DNA from: Heliocybe sulcata | Lineage: Eukaryota; Basidiomycota; Agaricomycetes; Gloeophyllales; Gloeophyllaceae | Assembly: GCA_004369045.1 (NCBI GenBank) | Contig: ML213507.1 | Coordinates: forward strand, 827,361 to 891,360 | Direction of reading: 5' to 3' | Length of the DNA: 64,000 nt | In this document: one piece after another, positions 45,130 through 55,879 of the stretch | How the letters are laid out: each line of letters opens with the position of its first letter | How positions within the stretch are numbered: position 1 is the first letter of the stretch | Notes under the pieces: model-generated | Databases searched by the model: none | Seen by the model: the letters and a program-made list of their open reading frames with translations, nothing else | Told to the model about the DNA's origin: nothing | Made by a program: the position numbers and the translations under genes

Positions 45130-48100
45130 TCACGCCTCTACTGGCACTGGTGTCGCTTCCTCCGCATCTAGACTTAGACCCTCTGAAGCAGGCGAGAGCG
45201 GCCATTCGATCGGCTCTGGGGATCCGGTCTCGGTGATTTGCGTCTGCAAATATGCGTCAGAGGCTTGTAACCACTGATTAGACGGGTAGACAGGAACCTC
45301 TTCTAGCGTGTCTCCGTGACTCGGATCTGCGTCGTCAGCTTGTACTTCATCAACTGGGGTCTCGCCATCCATGGTCGCATCGGTCAATTGGGAGTCAACG
45401 GCGTCAGTCTGCGCCTGGGTCTCTTCCTGGGTGGTCTGCGTATCCTCTCTCTCCGTAGACTTCTTCTTGCGGCCACGTTTCTCGATCTTTTCGGATGCTG
45501 GAGCCGGTGGTAGACCGAACAGAGTAGTCTGTTTCTTCTCCTTGGGTTTGACCTTCGTCCCTGATGGCGTGTTGTTAGTGCAAGTTACGAGGGAAAAATC
45601 AAGCGGCAGGGAACTCACTCTTACTCGTGTCCGTCTCCGCGGCGTCGACTTTTTCGAAGAAGCTCTCGCTCTTGTGGAGAGACGAGTTCTGGGTTGAGTT
45701 GCGTGCGAACGGGTTTCGAGCAGCGGTTGCTGCGCTGGGCTTCTTAGCAAACGGATTAACCTCTTCCAATTCCAGAGTCCCTGTCAGCATTAATCACAAC
45801 GACAGCAATCCAGCATGCACTCACTTGATTTAGGACCAGCAGCAGAGGCAGGGGCAGGCTCCACCAACGCCCGTCTCTTGGGAGCATTCTCGACCTCAGG
45901 AGACATGGCCTCCCTTTCATCGGGCTCGTCTTCTGAGCGCTTCCGTTTCCCAGCGGCCGGCAAATCGACCTGCGTCTCTTCGTCGTCGGTAACAATCGTA
46001 GAGGTCCTGTGGCTGTCATTCGCTTTTGCGGGAGCAAGACCGGGTCTCGCAATTGCGGGCGGAGGGCCGAAATCCTGGAAGGGGTTATGTCTCTTTGTCG
46101 ACAACCGTTCTTCTGGAAGCCGAGGCGGAGGGACTGGCTCCGAGTCATTCATCCACCGCTTGCGCTTTTCTCTGGCGCCTTCAAGCCGGTCGTCACTCAT
46201 CCGATCCTCCTTCAGAGCCTCCATCTTCTCTCGTAGACCGACAAGATGGTAGAACCCCGCAACTTTGATCGCCATGTCGAAGGAAGGGATGTGGTGCAGC
46301 ATTCCAGTTAGTTCCAGTGCACGCGGCAGTTTGTCATTCTTGCAAGCGTGCTGGATCAACTGGATGAGCTCCTTATCCAGAGCTAGTTCTCGCCGTGAGA
46401 TTTCGTCGGAGGTGAGATCATCGCCTAGGGCATCCCGCTTTATGTTCAGGAGCATAGACTCTCGTGCAATGCTGACAGGTGCCCGTCAGATAATGACATG
46501 TCGCAGATCGCTTGACTTACTGCTCTTCCAGAGGTCCTTCTTTGGGATCCTTTCTCCTGAACGGATACCTGAGCGGTAGTTCTTGGATAAGGGGTCTAGG
46601 GAACCCTGGGTATTCTTGCCGTCCCTGTCTCAAGCTTCAGGCTGGACAGACTTGTCAAAACGGACCTGTCCTTACCTTGAGGATTAAGCACATGATGCTA
46701 TCCGCAGTAACGCCAACAGGCCAGTACGACTCATCCTTGCCTTCTCGGCGTTCTAGCGTATTTGTATCCAGTGAGCGTACCCACGACGCCCGGAGTGGGA
46801 TTCGGAAACGAGGCATGGTGTACAAAACACCTTTGGAGTCGTAGATGGCTGGAGCCTAATGAACTGTCAAGGGTAGTGCAATCGTGTCAAGTAGTATCTG
46901 AACTCACACCCTCCTGTGTAATACCGATCCACTTTAAAGTGGAGCCCTTTGGGATGGGGAGCTTCTGCTTCTGCAGGACGCTGAACTCATCGAACTCCCA
47001 CATGGTGCCGAGTAAGTTTTGCGAACCTAAGTAGAACTATGAGACGGAATTCACTTCCTTTTGCTACCGCTTACCGTCTATTGTCGTCGCCCCATCTCTT
47101 GTTACGACGAAAACGAACTCAGTGCCCGCAACCATGGTCACAAAATCTCCGTCGAGGCCGATACTGATTCGCTCGATGCCACTTCCGGTGAGGAACGTGA
47201 TTTCATGCTGGTTCGTGGCGACCACGACATTGCCATATCCCTGCAATTCGCCGTCGGACATGACGCGTTGAGACTTTGTCGCGCGGGGGCCGCCCGCCGA
47301 CACTCCAATGGCCCTGACGTCCTTGGGGAGTTCGTACGTCCACTCGCCCTGGGAAGCCCAGGTGCCGTAAGGCTTGTACACGACATGTCCCAGGTGGTCG
47401 TTCTCCGATGGGCACGCGAAGAGCGCCCCTCGCTCCCCTAAAGCAAATTTGAGCGTGTGATATGGTTTCAACAGGGAAGGACTGACCGAGCGACGCCAGG
47501 TCATACTTGAAGTGGTCCGTAAAATGCATTCCTTTGCGAGCCGTCTTGTCGTGGAATTCCACGTTGACGATGTGGTGGGTGTCCTGATCCGTTGCCTCGA
47601 TGACCCCAATCATGTTGTAGTCTGAAATATACGGTATGAACGCATGGTGCATGCTGTGAGATATGGTTTCTTACCGAGATATCTCTTCTTGTTCGTCCAA
47701 GGTGTCGACCCCGGCTGAAATGCAGGTTGCGCTTTTGTGACGCTCACTAGGGAAGAAAGTTCAGAGATGACGAGTGACGAAGAGTCATTTCTATTACCCA
47801 TCTCCTTGACAAGACCATCCTTTCTGCTCCTTTGCTCCTCCGGTTCGTCCTGCAAACCGTCGCCAATGTCGTCCAAGATCCAATCATCATTGTCAAGGTC
47901 GACCTCAGGCTCTGGCTCAGCACCGTCCTTGCCCTTGTTATCATCCACAGCATCATCATCGAATAAGGAGGGGGCTGCCTTCCTCTGCATCGGGACTGTC
48001 GTTACGGACGTAGCACCAGAACGCTTCACTGGATCTGGTGCAGACGGAGGAATCGGTTGGGGCCATCGTGTCAGGATACCCTCGCTGTCAGTCCATGCGA

Positions 48101-49366
48101 GCAGGTTCTGGGTTGGCGACCAAGCCAGCTGTGTCACGGTTGCGTTCGGTGACGGTGGATGCCTGGCGAGAAGTTAGAAGAGCAAAGAACCTGAGCTGCA
48201 GTCTTACGGACTTGTAAAGCACCCTTCTGTTCTGCGTTGACCAGATGAATATCCCTGCTTGTGACGATGATGCAAGATACAGCCCGTTTGCAGAGAGTGC
48301 TAATGCTGTAACGTCTCCTAGCATTGAATCGTCAGAGAACGTGGACGACTTTGCCCATGTGCTACGGGAGATGGTGACAATTTCTGCAATGATACAGCTT
48401 CAGCCATATCCCACCTACCCTGCCAAAGAAACATACCGTGTGTACGAGTGGCGGCATAGAAGTACTGTCCTGATGTGTGCCAAATTACCGAGCAGTCATG
48501 CGCGAATTCCGGTGATCTGCGCAGTCATTAGCATATTGGTTAGATGACTAGGATATTGAAGGCGACGGACTCGGGATCTGAGACAGCGGGTATGACACCC
48601 TCGATGATTTTCTCTTGCTTTGGCTCATCCTCAGACACATCCCATACAATGACCTTCCCATCAGCTCCAGACGTAGTCTACAGACTGGTCATTTGGCATG
48701 TCTTAGCGACGTCAATGAGGGCACGTACCAGTAATGACCCGGACGGGTGCCATGTAATTCTCCGTACACACTTGATATGCCCTGACAGCAATGAGATCTT
48801 GAGGGGATCTTCCAGATCAATCAACTTGACATCCAATTCCCTAGAGCAGACTTGAATCCTGAAGGGCAGAATTTATACAATGATAACTCACTCCGAGGAT
48901 ACTGCAACCCGTTTGCCCTTGGGATCAATGGCCAAGGAACGGATAGCCGCTCCGTTTCCACTGGTAACAAGGCCCTCCATCACGGTCTCATCTTTGAGAT
49001 ATCGCCGAACCTCAGTGTCTTCACTTCCCGACAGCCAGCAATCCTCCTATCGGAAACCAAGGACGTTAGGGCATATAACGATCGTCGCTGGTCCGAGTTT
49101 GCCATGCGTACCCCAACCGCAATCGCTGTTATGCTCTCGCCAGCTTCAACTGCTATACCCGGCTCCTGGTCTGCCCCTTCTTTCGTATTCCAGACGCGCA
49201 CGAGCGTGTCGTTGCCACCAGTATAGGCCAACCTGCGGCGGGTCAATCACATTCGATATCGCGACCATCGTTTGCTGAGTGTCACTCACGAGCCATCTCT
49301 GGAGAACGCGAGGTAGGTCGTGCCCGGACCGTGAGCTGAGTTCTGCAAGACTTTGCTGCTGGACAT
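45130..49366 (-). CDS. CTF4: Replisome adaptor Ctf4/Mcl1 (AND-1/WDHD1 family)
   Basis: Nuclear hub linking the CMG helicase to DNA polymerase alpha and sister-chromatid cohesion. Seventeen exons: 49366-49290, 49232-49112, 49046-48892, 48840-48729, 48677-48571, 48516-48437, 48383-48212, 48162-47798, 47746-47675, 47621-47487, 47437-47075, 47026-46908, 46855-46676, 46624-46521, 46471-45825, 45780-45625 and 45560-45130. They give about 1131 residues, as long as animal AND-1. The N-terminal WD40 propeller starts [20 protein letters not shown]. An acidic linker ([14 protein letters not shown]) precedes the SepB propeller ([40 protein letters not shown]). The helical bundle contains [20 protein letters not shown] and [20 protein letters not shown]. 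The tail is disordered, with two NPFA motifs, KSESFFEKV and [10 protein letters not shown]. No HMG box is visible. Confidence 0.93.
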
Positions 49367-50027
49367 GCTAGCGTTGACTGAGTGCTGAACGCGTGAACGA
49401 AGACGCGTGAGGTCAGACGCGTCGCGCTAAACGCGGGGTGTAACGCTCCGTCACGAGTCACGTTCGGTTGACCACCCGAAGAAGCGTGAAAGAAAATCAC
49501 GTATGTTTTCTGTTCCTTGCTAGCCTCCTAAACTGTCTCGGAAGACTCTCAGATGCTCATCAATTAGTCTTGGTGGCAAGCGGTCTGCATTCTATGATGT
49601 AACAGTACTCGCGTCTCAACACCACTTCTTGCCAGCCTTCTGCAAATATTATGCAGTACGGACACAAACGGGAAAATCAGGTGGACTCGGACAGTGAAAT
49701 AGCCAGCCTGTTACGGCAGATACTTCGTGGCAACCGCATCTCGTGAAGCTCTGAAGTCTGGGAACAGTTATTGCTCGCGTCAAGTAGTTTGAAACGCCGG
49801 CTTGGAAGATGTGGATATGGCTCTCACGTTTTGATGGGGCATCTATCTCAACTCCTCCGTAGCGGGCTTCTCGGCTACACCAGCCAATCATATGCGAGCT
49901 CCCCATTGAGCATAATCAGGTCAAGAAATTGAAGAAGCGGCTCATCGGCTCAGCACTAGATCGATGGACGTACACGCGTATCACGCTCATGAGCCCGTTG
50001 CTTGTCTCCAGTACCAGGGTGCGAGCC
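49367..50027. other. Divergent intergenic region, CTF4 / FAD2
   Basis: 661 bp holding both promoters. The frame of the desaturase stays open upstream to an in-frame ATG at 49929, but the family N-terminus starts at 50028. No repeat or RNA gene was seen. Confidence 0.4.
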
Positions 50028-51918
50028 ATGCTGAGGACACTCTTCGCTGACGGGCCAGAGTACCTTGAGCGCAAGAAGCGGCCCTTTGCACCACCGAAGG
50101 TAGGCAGTTGGAGGATGCAAGCATGGCATTCGAGCTAACTTGCCGTTAGATCAGCCTCGCGGAGGTCCATGCTGCTATTCCTCCTCATCTTCGCCAGCGA
50201 TCCACTTTGAAAGGACTCTACTATGTCTCGAGGGACGTCTTCTTCGGCGTCCTGTTCTACACTCTCGCGCTGTATATCGACCCAGCCGCCGACTACGTCT
50301 CCGCGACCTTAGGCCATGGCTCCACGTTCTCTGCCAGTCTAAAAGCAGCTTTCTGGCTGAGCTATTGGTTCTGGCAAGGAGTATTGTTTACCGGGTTCTG
50401 GTGCCTGGGTATCTTTTCCACTTGTCAGGCGATCTGACTCGGGCTAAGATATATATCATCAGCTCATGAAGCGGGCCATGATACAATGTCTCCGCACAAG
50501 TCCGTTAACCAGATCATCGGCTACTCACTGCATACGGTACGTATCACCTCAGAATCATCCCTCAACTCATACTCTATCCTGCACGCAGTTCCTCCTTGTG
50601 CCTTACTACTCCTGGCGCTCCACCCACCGCTCTCATCACGTTCGTACATTTCCTTTTAGCCCTCCCCCATGCAGAGGCATCAAGCTTCCAACTTCCGTTT
50701 ATTCGTCCCCCTTTCCTGTGGCTCTGACATGTCTCTCTCATTGAGCAGAAAGGAACTGCGTCGCTCGAGCGCGACGAGAACTATCTCCCCAGGACACGCT
50801 CCGACTACAACCTCCCTACCCTCTCCAGGGCTCGCCTAGCAGACTACCGCGAGGCTTTCGAGGATGCGCCTCTCTACATCCTACTTCGTATGCTCCTGAT
50901 GCAGGCCGTGGGCTGGCACGCCTACCTCTTGTGGAACGCACTAGGTAATAAGAAGTACCCGCCGGGCACCAATGTGAGTGGATGACTGTCTTGGACGAGG
51001 TTCCCCTGCCGAATCCCGGTCTCTGCCGGACAGCACTTCAACCCGAGCTCTCCGCTATTCAAAGCGCACGAGCGACAGCAAATCATAGCCTCAAATATGG
51101 GCATCGCAGCCATGGCAGGTGCACTCGCTCTGTACGCCCATTCGCATGGTCTAGGAGCGTTCATCAAGTTGTACTTCATACCGTATCTGGTCAGTATCCT
51201 TCAGACCCTTGAACCAACAAGCGAATTGTCCGAGTAAACCCATATCATCTTCCCAGCTGGCGAACCACTGGGTCGTCTTTCTGACCTTTCTACAACATTC
51301 GGACCCGACTATCCCGCATTACCGCGGGCAGGCGTGGTCCTTCCTCCGAGGCTCCCTCGCAACCGTCGACCGGCCTCTGCTCGGATGGATTGGCAGGTTC
51401 TTCATGCATAATGTAACCCGCCCAGTTTTCCATGTCTGTGGTTTCAGGTGATCCTGATGTACCTGGATGGTAGATCTCGCATGACCACATAGCGCACCAC
51501 CTGTTCTCTAGGATTCCTTTCTGTGAGCCTTCATCCGCGCGAGATATCAAAATGAGACGTGTTGATTGTCCCTCGGCAGACAACCAACCCGAAGTAACAA
51601 AGCAGCTTATACGCGTCCTCAAAGAGCATTATAACTATGACTCCACCGTATGCAGTCCATTCTGGTCGGCTGTCCTAGGGTTGCTGATTCCCACTTATTT
51701 TCTCTCGTTGGCTCACACTTACTCGCACTGCACACCCCGGACCCTTTCGGCAGAATACCTTCCGTGCCCTCTACCGCTCGTTCACTGAATGCTGCTTCAT
51801 CGAAGATGAGGGTGACATCGTGTTCTACAAGAACCAGGATGGCGTACCGCAGCGAGAGCTCAAGGAGGAAGACGAGGACGTGGATTCGGGGTTCGAGAGT
51901 AATGCTAGTGTTGATTAG
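50028..51918 (+). CDS. FAD2: Delta-12 (oleate) fatty acid desaturase
   Basis: ER membrane di-iron enzyme that converts oleic to linoleic acid. Ten exons (50028-50099, 50150-50408, 50463-50536, 50589-50639, 50749-50973, 51034-51189, 51257-51412, 51474-51522, 51580-51647, 51754-51918) give 424 residues. It starts MLRTLFADGPEYLERKKRPF. The three histidine boxes are HEAGH in exon 3, HRSHH in exon 4 and HIAHH in exon 8, each in family context (FWCLAHEAGHDTMSPHKSVN; ISHDHIAHHLFSRIPF). Hydrophobic segments lie around GLYYVSRDVFFGVLFYTLAL, AFWLSYWFWQGVLFTGFWCL and NMGIAAMAGALALYAHSHGL. The C-terminus after TFRALYRSFTECCFIEDEGD is acidic. The start at 50028 fits the fungal family better than the in-frame ATG upstream. 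Delta-12 rather than omega-3 activity is inferred from overall similarity. Confidence 0.93.
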
Positions 51919-52088
51919 GATCTATATTGTATGTGAATGTCGTGGTACATGACACATGTGGGTAATTGTGCTTTTCCAAAGATTATCTTTCTTAGAACTA
52001 TCGATGATTTCTGCATTTTGCGTCATAATTTCCCAGCTGTCTGGCGTAATCATACCAGTACAATGAACAATGTCGTATCATAACGAGC

Positions 52089-55000
52089 CTAATCATGCAC
52101 CTCTAGAGGCGATTCTTCCTCGTCCGTTAGATCACTCTCCTCCCCCTCCTTGCTCTCCGCCAGCGCTGCCTTCCCCGCCTCATCTTCCATACTGCCTTCC
52201 GGTTCAGTCCTTCCATCCGCTTTCTCATTTTCATCTTCACCAGTGACGAGAATGTCCTTGACTTTTGGGTCCTCCTTGCTCAGCACGCCCTCCTCACTCG
52301 AAAGCGGGGCACCAGAGACAAACGCCTCCGCGAGCGAGCCCACGGTCGAAAGCGCCATCTCCAGTACGGACTCCACGCGTTTGCGTAGGACCTCGTGCGT
52401 GCTTGTTACTGTCTGTACATCAAGGTTCCGATCAGACCTTGTTCTGCGGCGCAGAGCAAAATGCAAATCTCGCGGCACGCACCATAGTGACAAGATTGAT
52501 GCGAGCGTCCGCTTCGTCGAGGGTGACAAGAAGTGACGCGTCCCGGTCTCCGTCCTCACCCTCCTCATCGGGAGCTTGGCCTGATTCGTCCGGCATGTGG
52601 AGTTCGACGTCGCCGAAATGCGCCTCTAGGAACATGGCCAACCGCTGGATCCGCGTCACATCCGTTTGTTCATTGTCGGCGTCTGCGTGAGGGTGCGCAT
52701 GCCCATGCGAATGCGAGTGGGTGGTGACTGAATGTAAAACGTGGTGAGACGGATAGAAACAAGGATGAAAGCAAAGAGGACATACGCTTCACCGATGCAG
52801 GACTCTTGTCAATGCCCGAGACAAGTGCCAGGGTCGAGTCCGCAATCATGTCGTTGCTGGCGCTCGAGTCCCACTCAAGGGTGAGCTCATGCTCGTTCGT
52901 ATGCTTCACATCAACCACACCCATAACCTGCAGCACATCAGCTGCCGTCTCTACCGTTTATTAGATGTTACCCACCCGCATAGTAGGCACCCCATCCCTA
53001 TCCAACCCCTCCTCCACCTTCCCAAACATTCCCTCCAAATGCCACCGGACAAGCTCCCATCCGACGCCCAGCGTCATCTTCTGCCTCTGCGTCACGACGC
53101 ACGTCGACAAACCAGCAAAGTCGCGCAGGTCTCGTGGATCGAGGAGCGTGTACGAGTAGTCCTTCGAGACGAGCAGCCCGGAGAGCGTGTCGCCTGCTTG
53201 GGGCGGCTTCATCGCAAGCGCGCCGATGGCCTACAAAGACGTCGTACGTGAAGGCGGTATTATGGCTTGCAAAGGCATAGACGCGTACCTTTGCGACTCT
53301 TTCCCCACGGAAGGTCAGCTCGACGGTTTCCAGATTTCGAGGGGTGTGGATCTTGACCTCCTCATCCCGGTCTTTGTACCTTGATTGCAAGGCAGCTCGC
53401 AACCGACCCATGTTGTTCACTTCGCCATGCACGAGAACCTGTGGCAATTGTGAATCACAAGAAGACAATACGGGTTCTGTATTGGACGTACCACATGCTG
53501 GGCTTTGACCATCTCAATGAACTCTGAATTTTGCGAATAATCCACATGTGCGCTGAACGAAATCTCGTCCACTGACATCTTCCTCGGGATGGGATTGCCC
53601 TTCAACGAAGTGATCTCTGTCGGCTCAAGCAATATATCCTATCAAATCCATCAGTACTGATATTCCGAAGAGAACTGACCAGCGACAGGCTATGCACAGG
53701 CACACCACATACAAAGACTCTCCCACAGAGACAAACTTAAGACGCGCACAGGGATGGGGCAAATATATTCTTTATTCCACGACGAATGTACATGATGTCG
53801 TACGGTGGCCCGGCCATAGCCATATCGCCCACTCACCCTAGCCAGTGTCCCCTCAATTGAGTACCCAGTGACGATCAGCCCGTTCCTCGGGTCCGGCGCC
53901 ATGAGCTCCAGCAGTTCGCGGCTGGCGCCATTGTTCATGAAACCAGGGCTAGCGAGCACCACGCACGGAGGGCCCTCGGCGATCTTGCGCTCCCAACCTC
54001 GAGTCTGCGGCACATTGGAGATATGCCTATGAATCGGGTAAGATCAAGACTGCACCATTTGGCTAAGGGACTCACTTGAAGACGAAGGGGTTGTCACGTT
54101 TGGCAAATCTCGACCGGATATTTGCGTTCATAGTATGGATGTAAGTTTGGTAGACAGCCATACACTTGCGAGCAAGATTGGATGCATAGTAAATAGGCAC
54201 ATTGTGTAGGTCCGGATGCTTCTTCCAGTATTCGTCCAAGACAAGCAAGAGTTCCTGAGCGCGGCCCAGTGCGAAGACAGGCATCAAGACATGACCACCC
54301 CGCCGGATAATCGAATGAACGAGTTCAGTAAACCGAGCTTCTTTTGCATCTCTTGCTTCGAGAGTCTGCACGCCGAATGTACTTTCTACAATGAGTACGT
54401 CCGGCCGAATGGGAGGTAGTTCCGCTTTGACAAGGTGCCGGTCCTCTTCTCGAGAATAGTCGCCAGTGTACAATATTTTCAGGCCAGCAATGTCAATCAA
54501 GAACATGCATGCGCCTAGAACATGACCAGCGTGGTAGGACGTGAAGGAGATCCCGGGACAGACGTTGATTAATTGATGGGCAGACACCGGGATGATGGAG
54601 GCCAGCGACATGGTGACATCCATTGGAGAGAATAAAGCATCGGATGAAGAGGAGCTGCGATCGCATAGGTCTTCACCCACATATTCACAAGTGACAGGCT
54701 TACCTCATTCGGACGAAGTCTTGCATCATGAACTTGTGCACGGCTTTCGTGGGGTGGGTCATGTACACTTTTCCTTTACCGTCTCTGAAATTAGTCTGAA
54801 AAATAACTGAGTTACTGAGCGGTTCCGTAGTAGGACAGCGTAGATCAATACCTTTTCCATGATATACGTTAGGGCAGCTGCATGATCCATATGGAAACTG
54901 AGCCAGATGCTGAGCATGCACCCTTAAATAATTCAGCCGCTTTCCACTTACTGGGTGATGAGGAGAGCATCAACTTCACTCCAATCAAGCTCGTCTATGA

Positions 55001-55148
55001 ACGGGAGCGAAGCCATTCCACTGTGCCCCAAGTGCACGCCAGCATCACACACTACAGTCTTGCCCCGGTACTGCAGAACGCAGCATGAGCGACCAACCTC
55101 CTGGCCAGCGCCCAGCATTGTAATACTGAGAGTAGGAGTGTCGGCCAT
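52089..55148 (-). CDS. YSH1: Pre-mRNA 3'-end endonuclease CPSF73 / Ysh1
   Basis: Metallo-beta-lactamase/beta-CASP nuclease that cuts pre-mRNA before polyadenylation, in the nuclear cleavage and polyadenylation factor. Eleven exons: 55148-54952, 54897-54852, 54795-54704, 54654-54076, 54026-53837, 53638-53492, 53438-53289, 53230-52976, 52927-52786, 52727-52483 and 52412-52089. They give 788 residues, close to yeast Ysh1. It starts MADTPTLSITMLGAGQEVGR. The zinc motif HFHMDHAAALTYIMEK is present, with its first His codon split by intron 1. SYHAGHVLGACMFLIDI and ILYTGDYSREEDRHLVKAEL complete the active site. The beta-CASP part holds VLIVESTFGVQ, GRAQELLLVLDEYWKKHPDL and PCVVLASPGFMNNGASRELL; VDEISFSAHVDYSQN and VLVHGEVNNMGRL follow. 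The C-terminal domain carries a His-rich insert (HSHSHGHAHPHADAD) and an acidic tail. Confidence 0.95.
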
Positions 55149-55284
55149 GGCGGTGTGGATGGAAGAGAGGAAGAAGCGTTCACCGTCAACAAGCGCTCGA
55201 ATCACAGTTACGTAATACATGCAACTTTTGTGCATTTGATATTCAATATTCAACCCTCGCGGTTACCCTTCCGTTCTGCCGTTC
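55149..55284. promoter_or_regulatory. 136-bp divergent promoter, YSH1 / small basic protein
   Basis: The start codons of two divergent genes are only 136 bp apart, so both core promoters and leaders overlap or abut. No TATA box was seen. Co-regulation is an inference from spacing. Confidence 0.55.
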
Positions 55285-55593
55285 ATGTCGAAAGGAACTA
55301 GAAAGCATGCAAAACCCGGTATCCTAACTCCTCAGAAGGCCTTTGCGCTGAAGGCGGCCAAGAAGGATAGACGAAGCAAGAAACTGACTCGAGAGCAGGC
55401 AGCGGAGGCTCGAATCCACCTTGACAGCCATGTTCAAGCGATTTATGGGGTACGTCGAATATAATGTGATTATGCTGGCGTGGCTCATTCATATGTTGCC
55501 TACTAGGTGAATGCGAAACCAAACGTTTCGGCCGCTCCGCGTTTGGCAGACGATTCGGTCCATATCTTGACTTCTGGCATTCAAGGTCTATAA
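55285..55593 (+). CDS. Small basic protein, 83 residues, unknown function
   Basis: Two exons (55285-55449, 55507-55593), both too short to stand out as open frames, join in phase 0 to 83 residues. It starts MSKGTRKHAKPGILTPQKAF and continues ALKAAKKDRRSKKLTREQAA, a highly basic helical segment. After the intron comes VNAKPNVSAAPRLADDSVHI, with the end LTSGIQGL. The basic part resembles short nuclear or ribosome-associated proteins, but I recognise no domain. Support comes from clean splice sites (gtacgt donor, tactag acceptor), a biased composition and the position head to head with YSH1. Confidence 0.7.
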
Positions 55594-55879
55594 CTTACGT
55601 CCCTCCGGAGTGATGGGAGCAATGTTCTGTTCAAGATGGATTAACATCGCATATGCATGCATTGATATCTACTATGATAACAGCGGTATCGTAAACTATC
55701 TAACTACACCCGGAAGCGTCCATCCTAAAGTTGATTCGGGAATAGCCAACCCAGTGATACAAGCGATTCCCAGAGCAGAATCGAAAAATACATAGGAGCG
55801 GAGACGATCACAGTACAGAGAATACTTATACTCTAGCAACGAAAACTCGAGAGCAGCGGTCATGATTTCAGCAACGTCT

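Noticed and set aside
49929-50027. Upstream in-frame ATG codons for the desaturase
   Set aside because: They would add residues not typical of the family; the ATG at 50028 begins the usual N-terminus.
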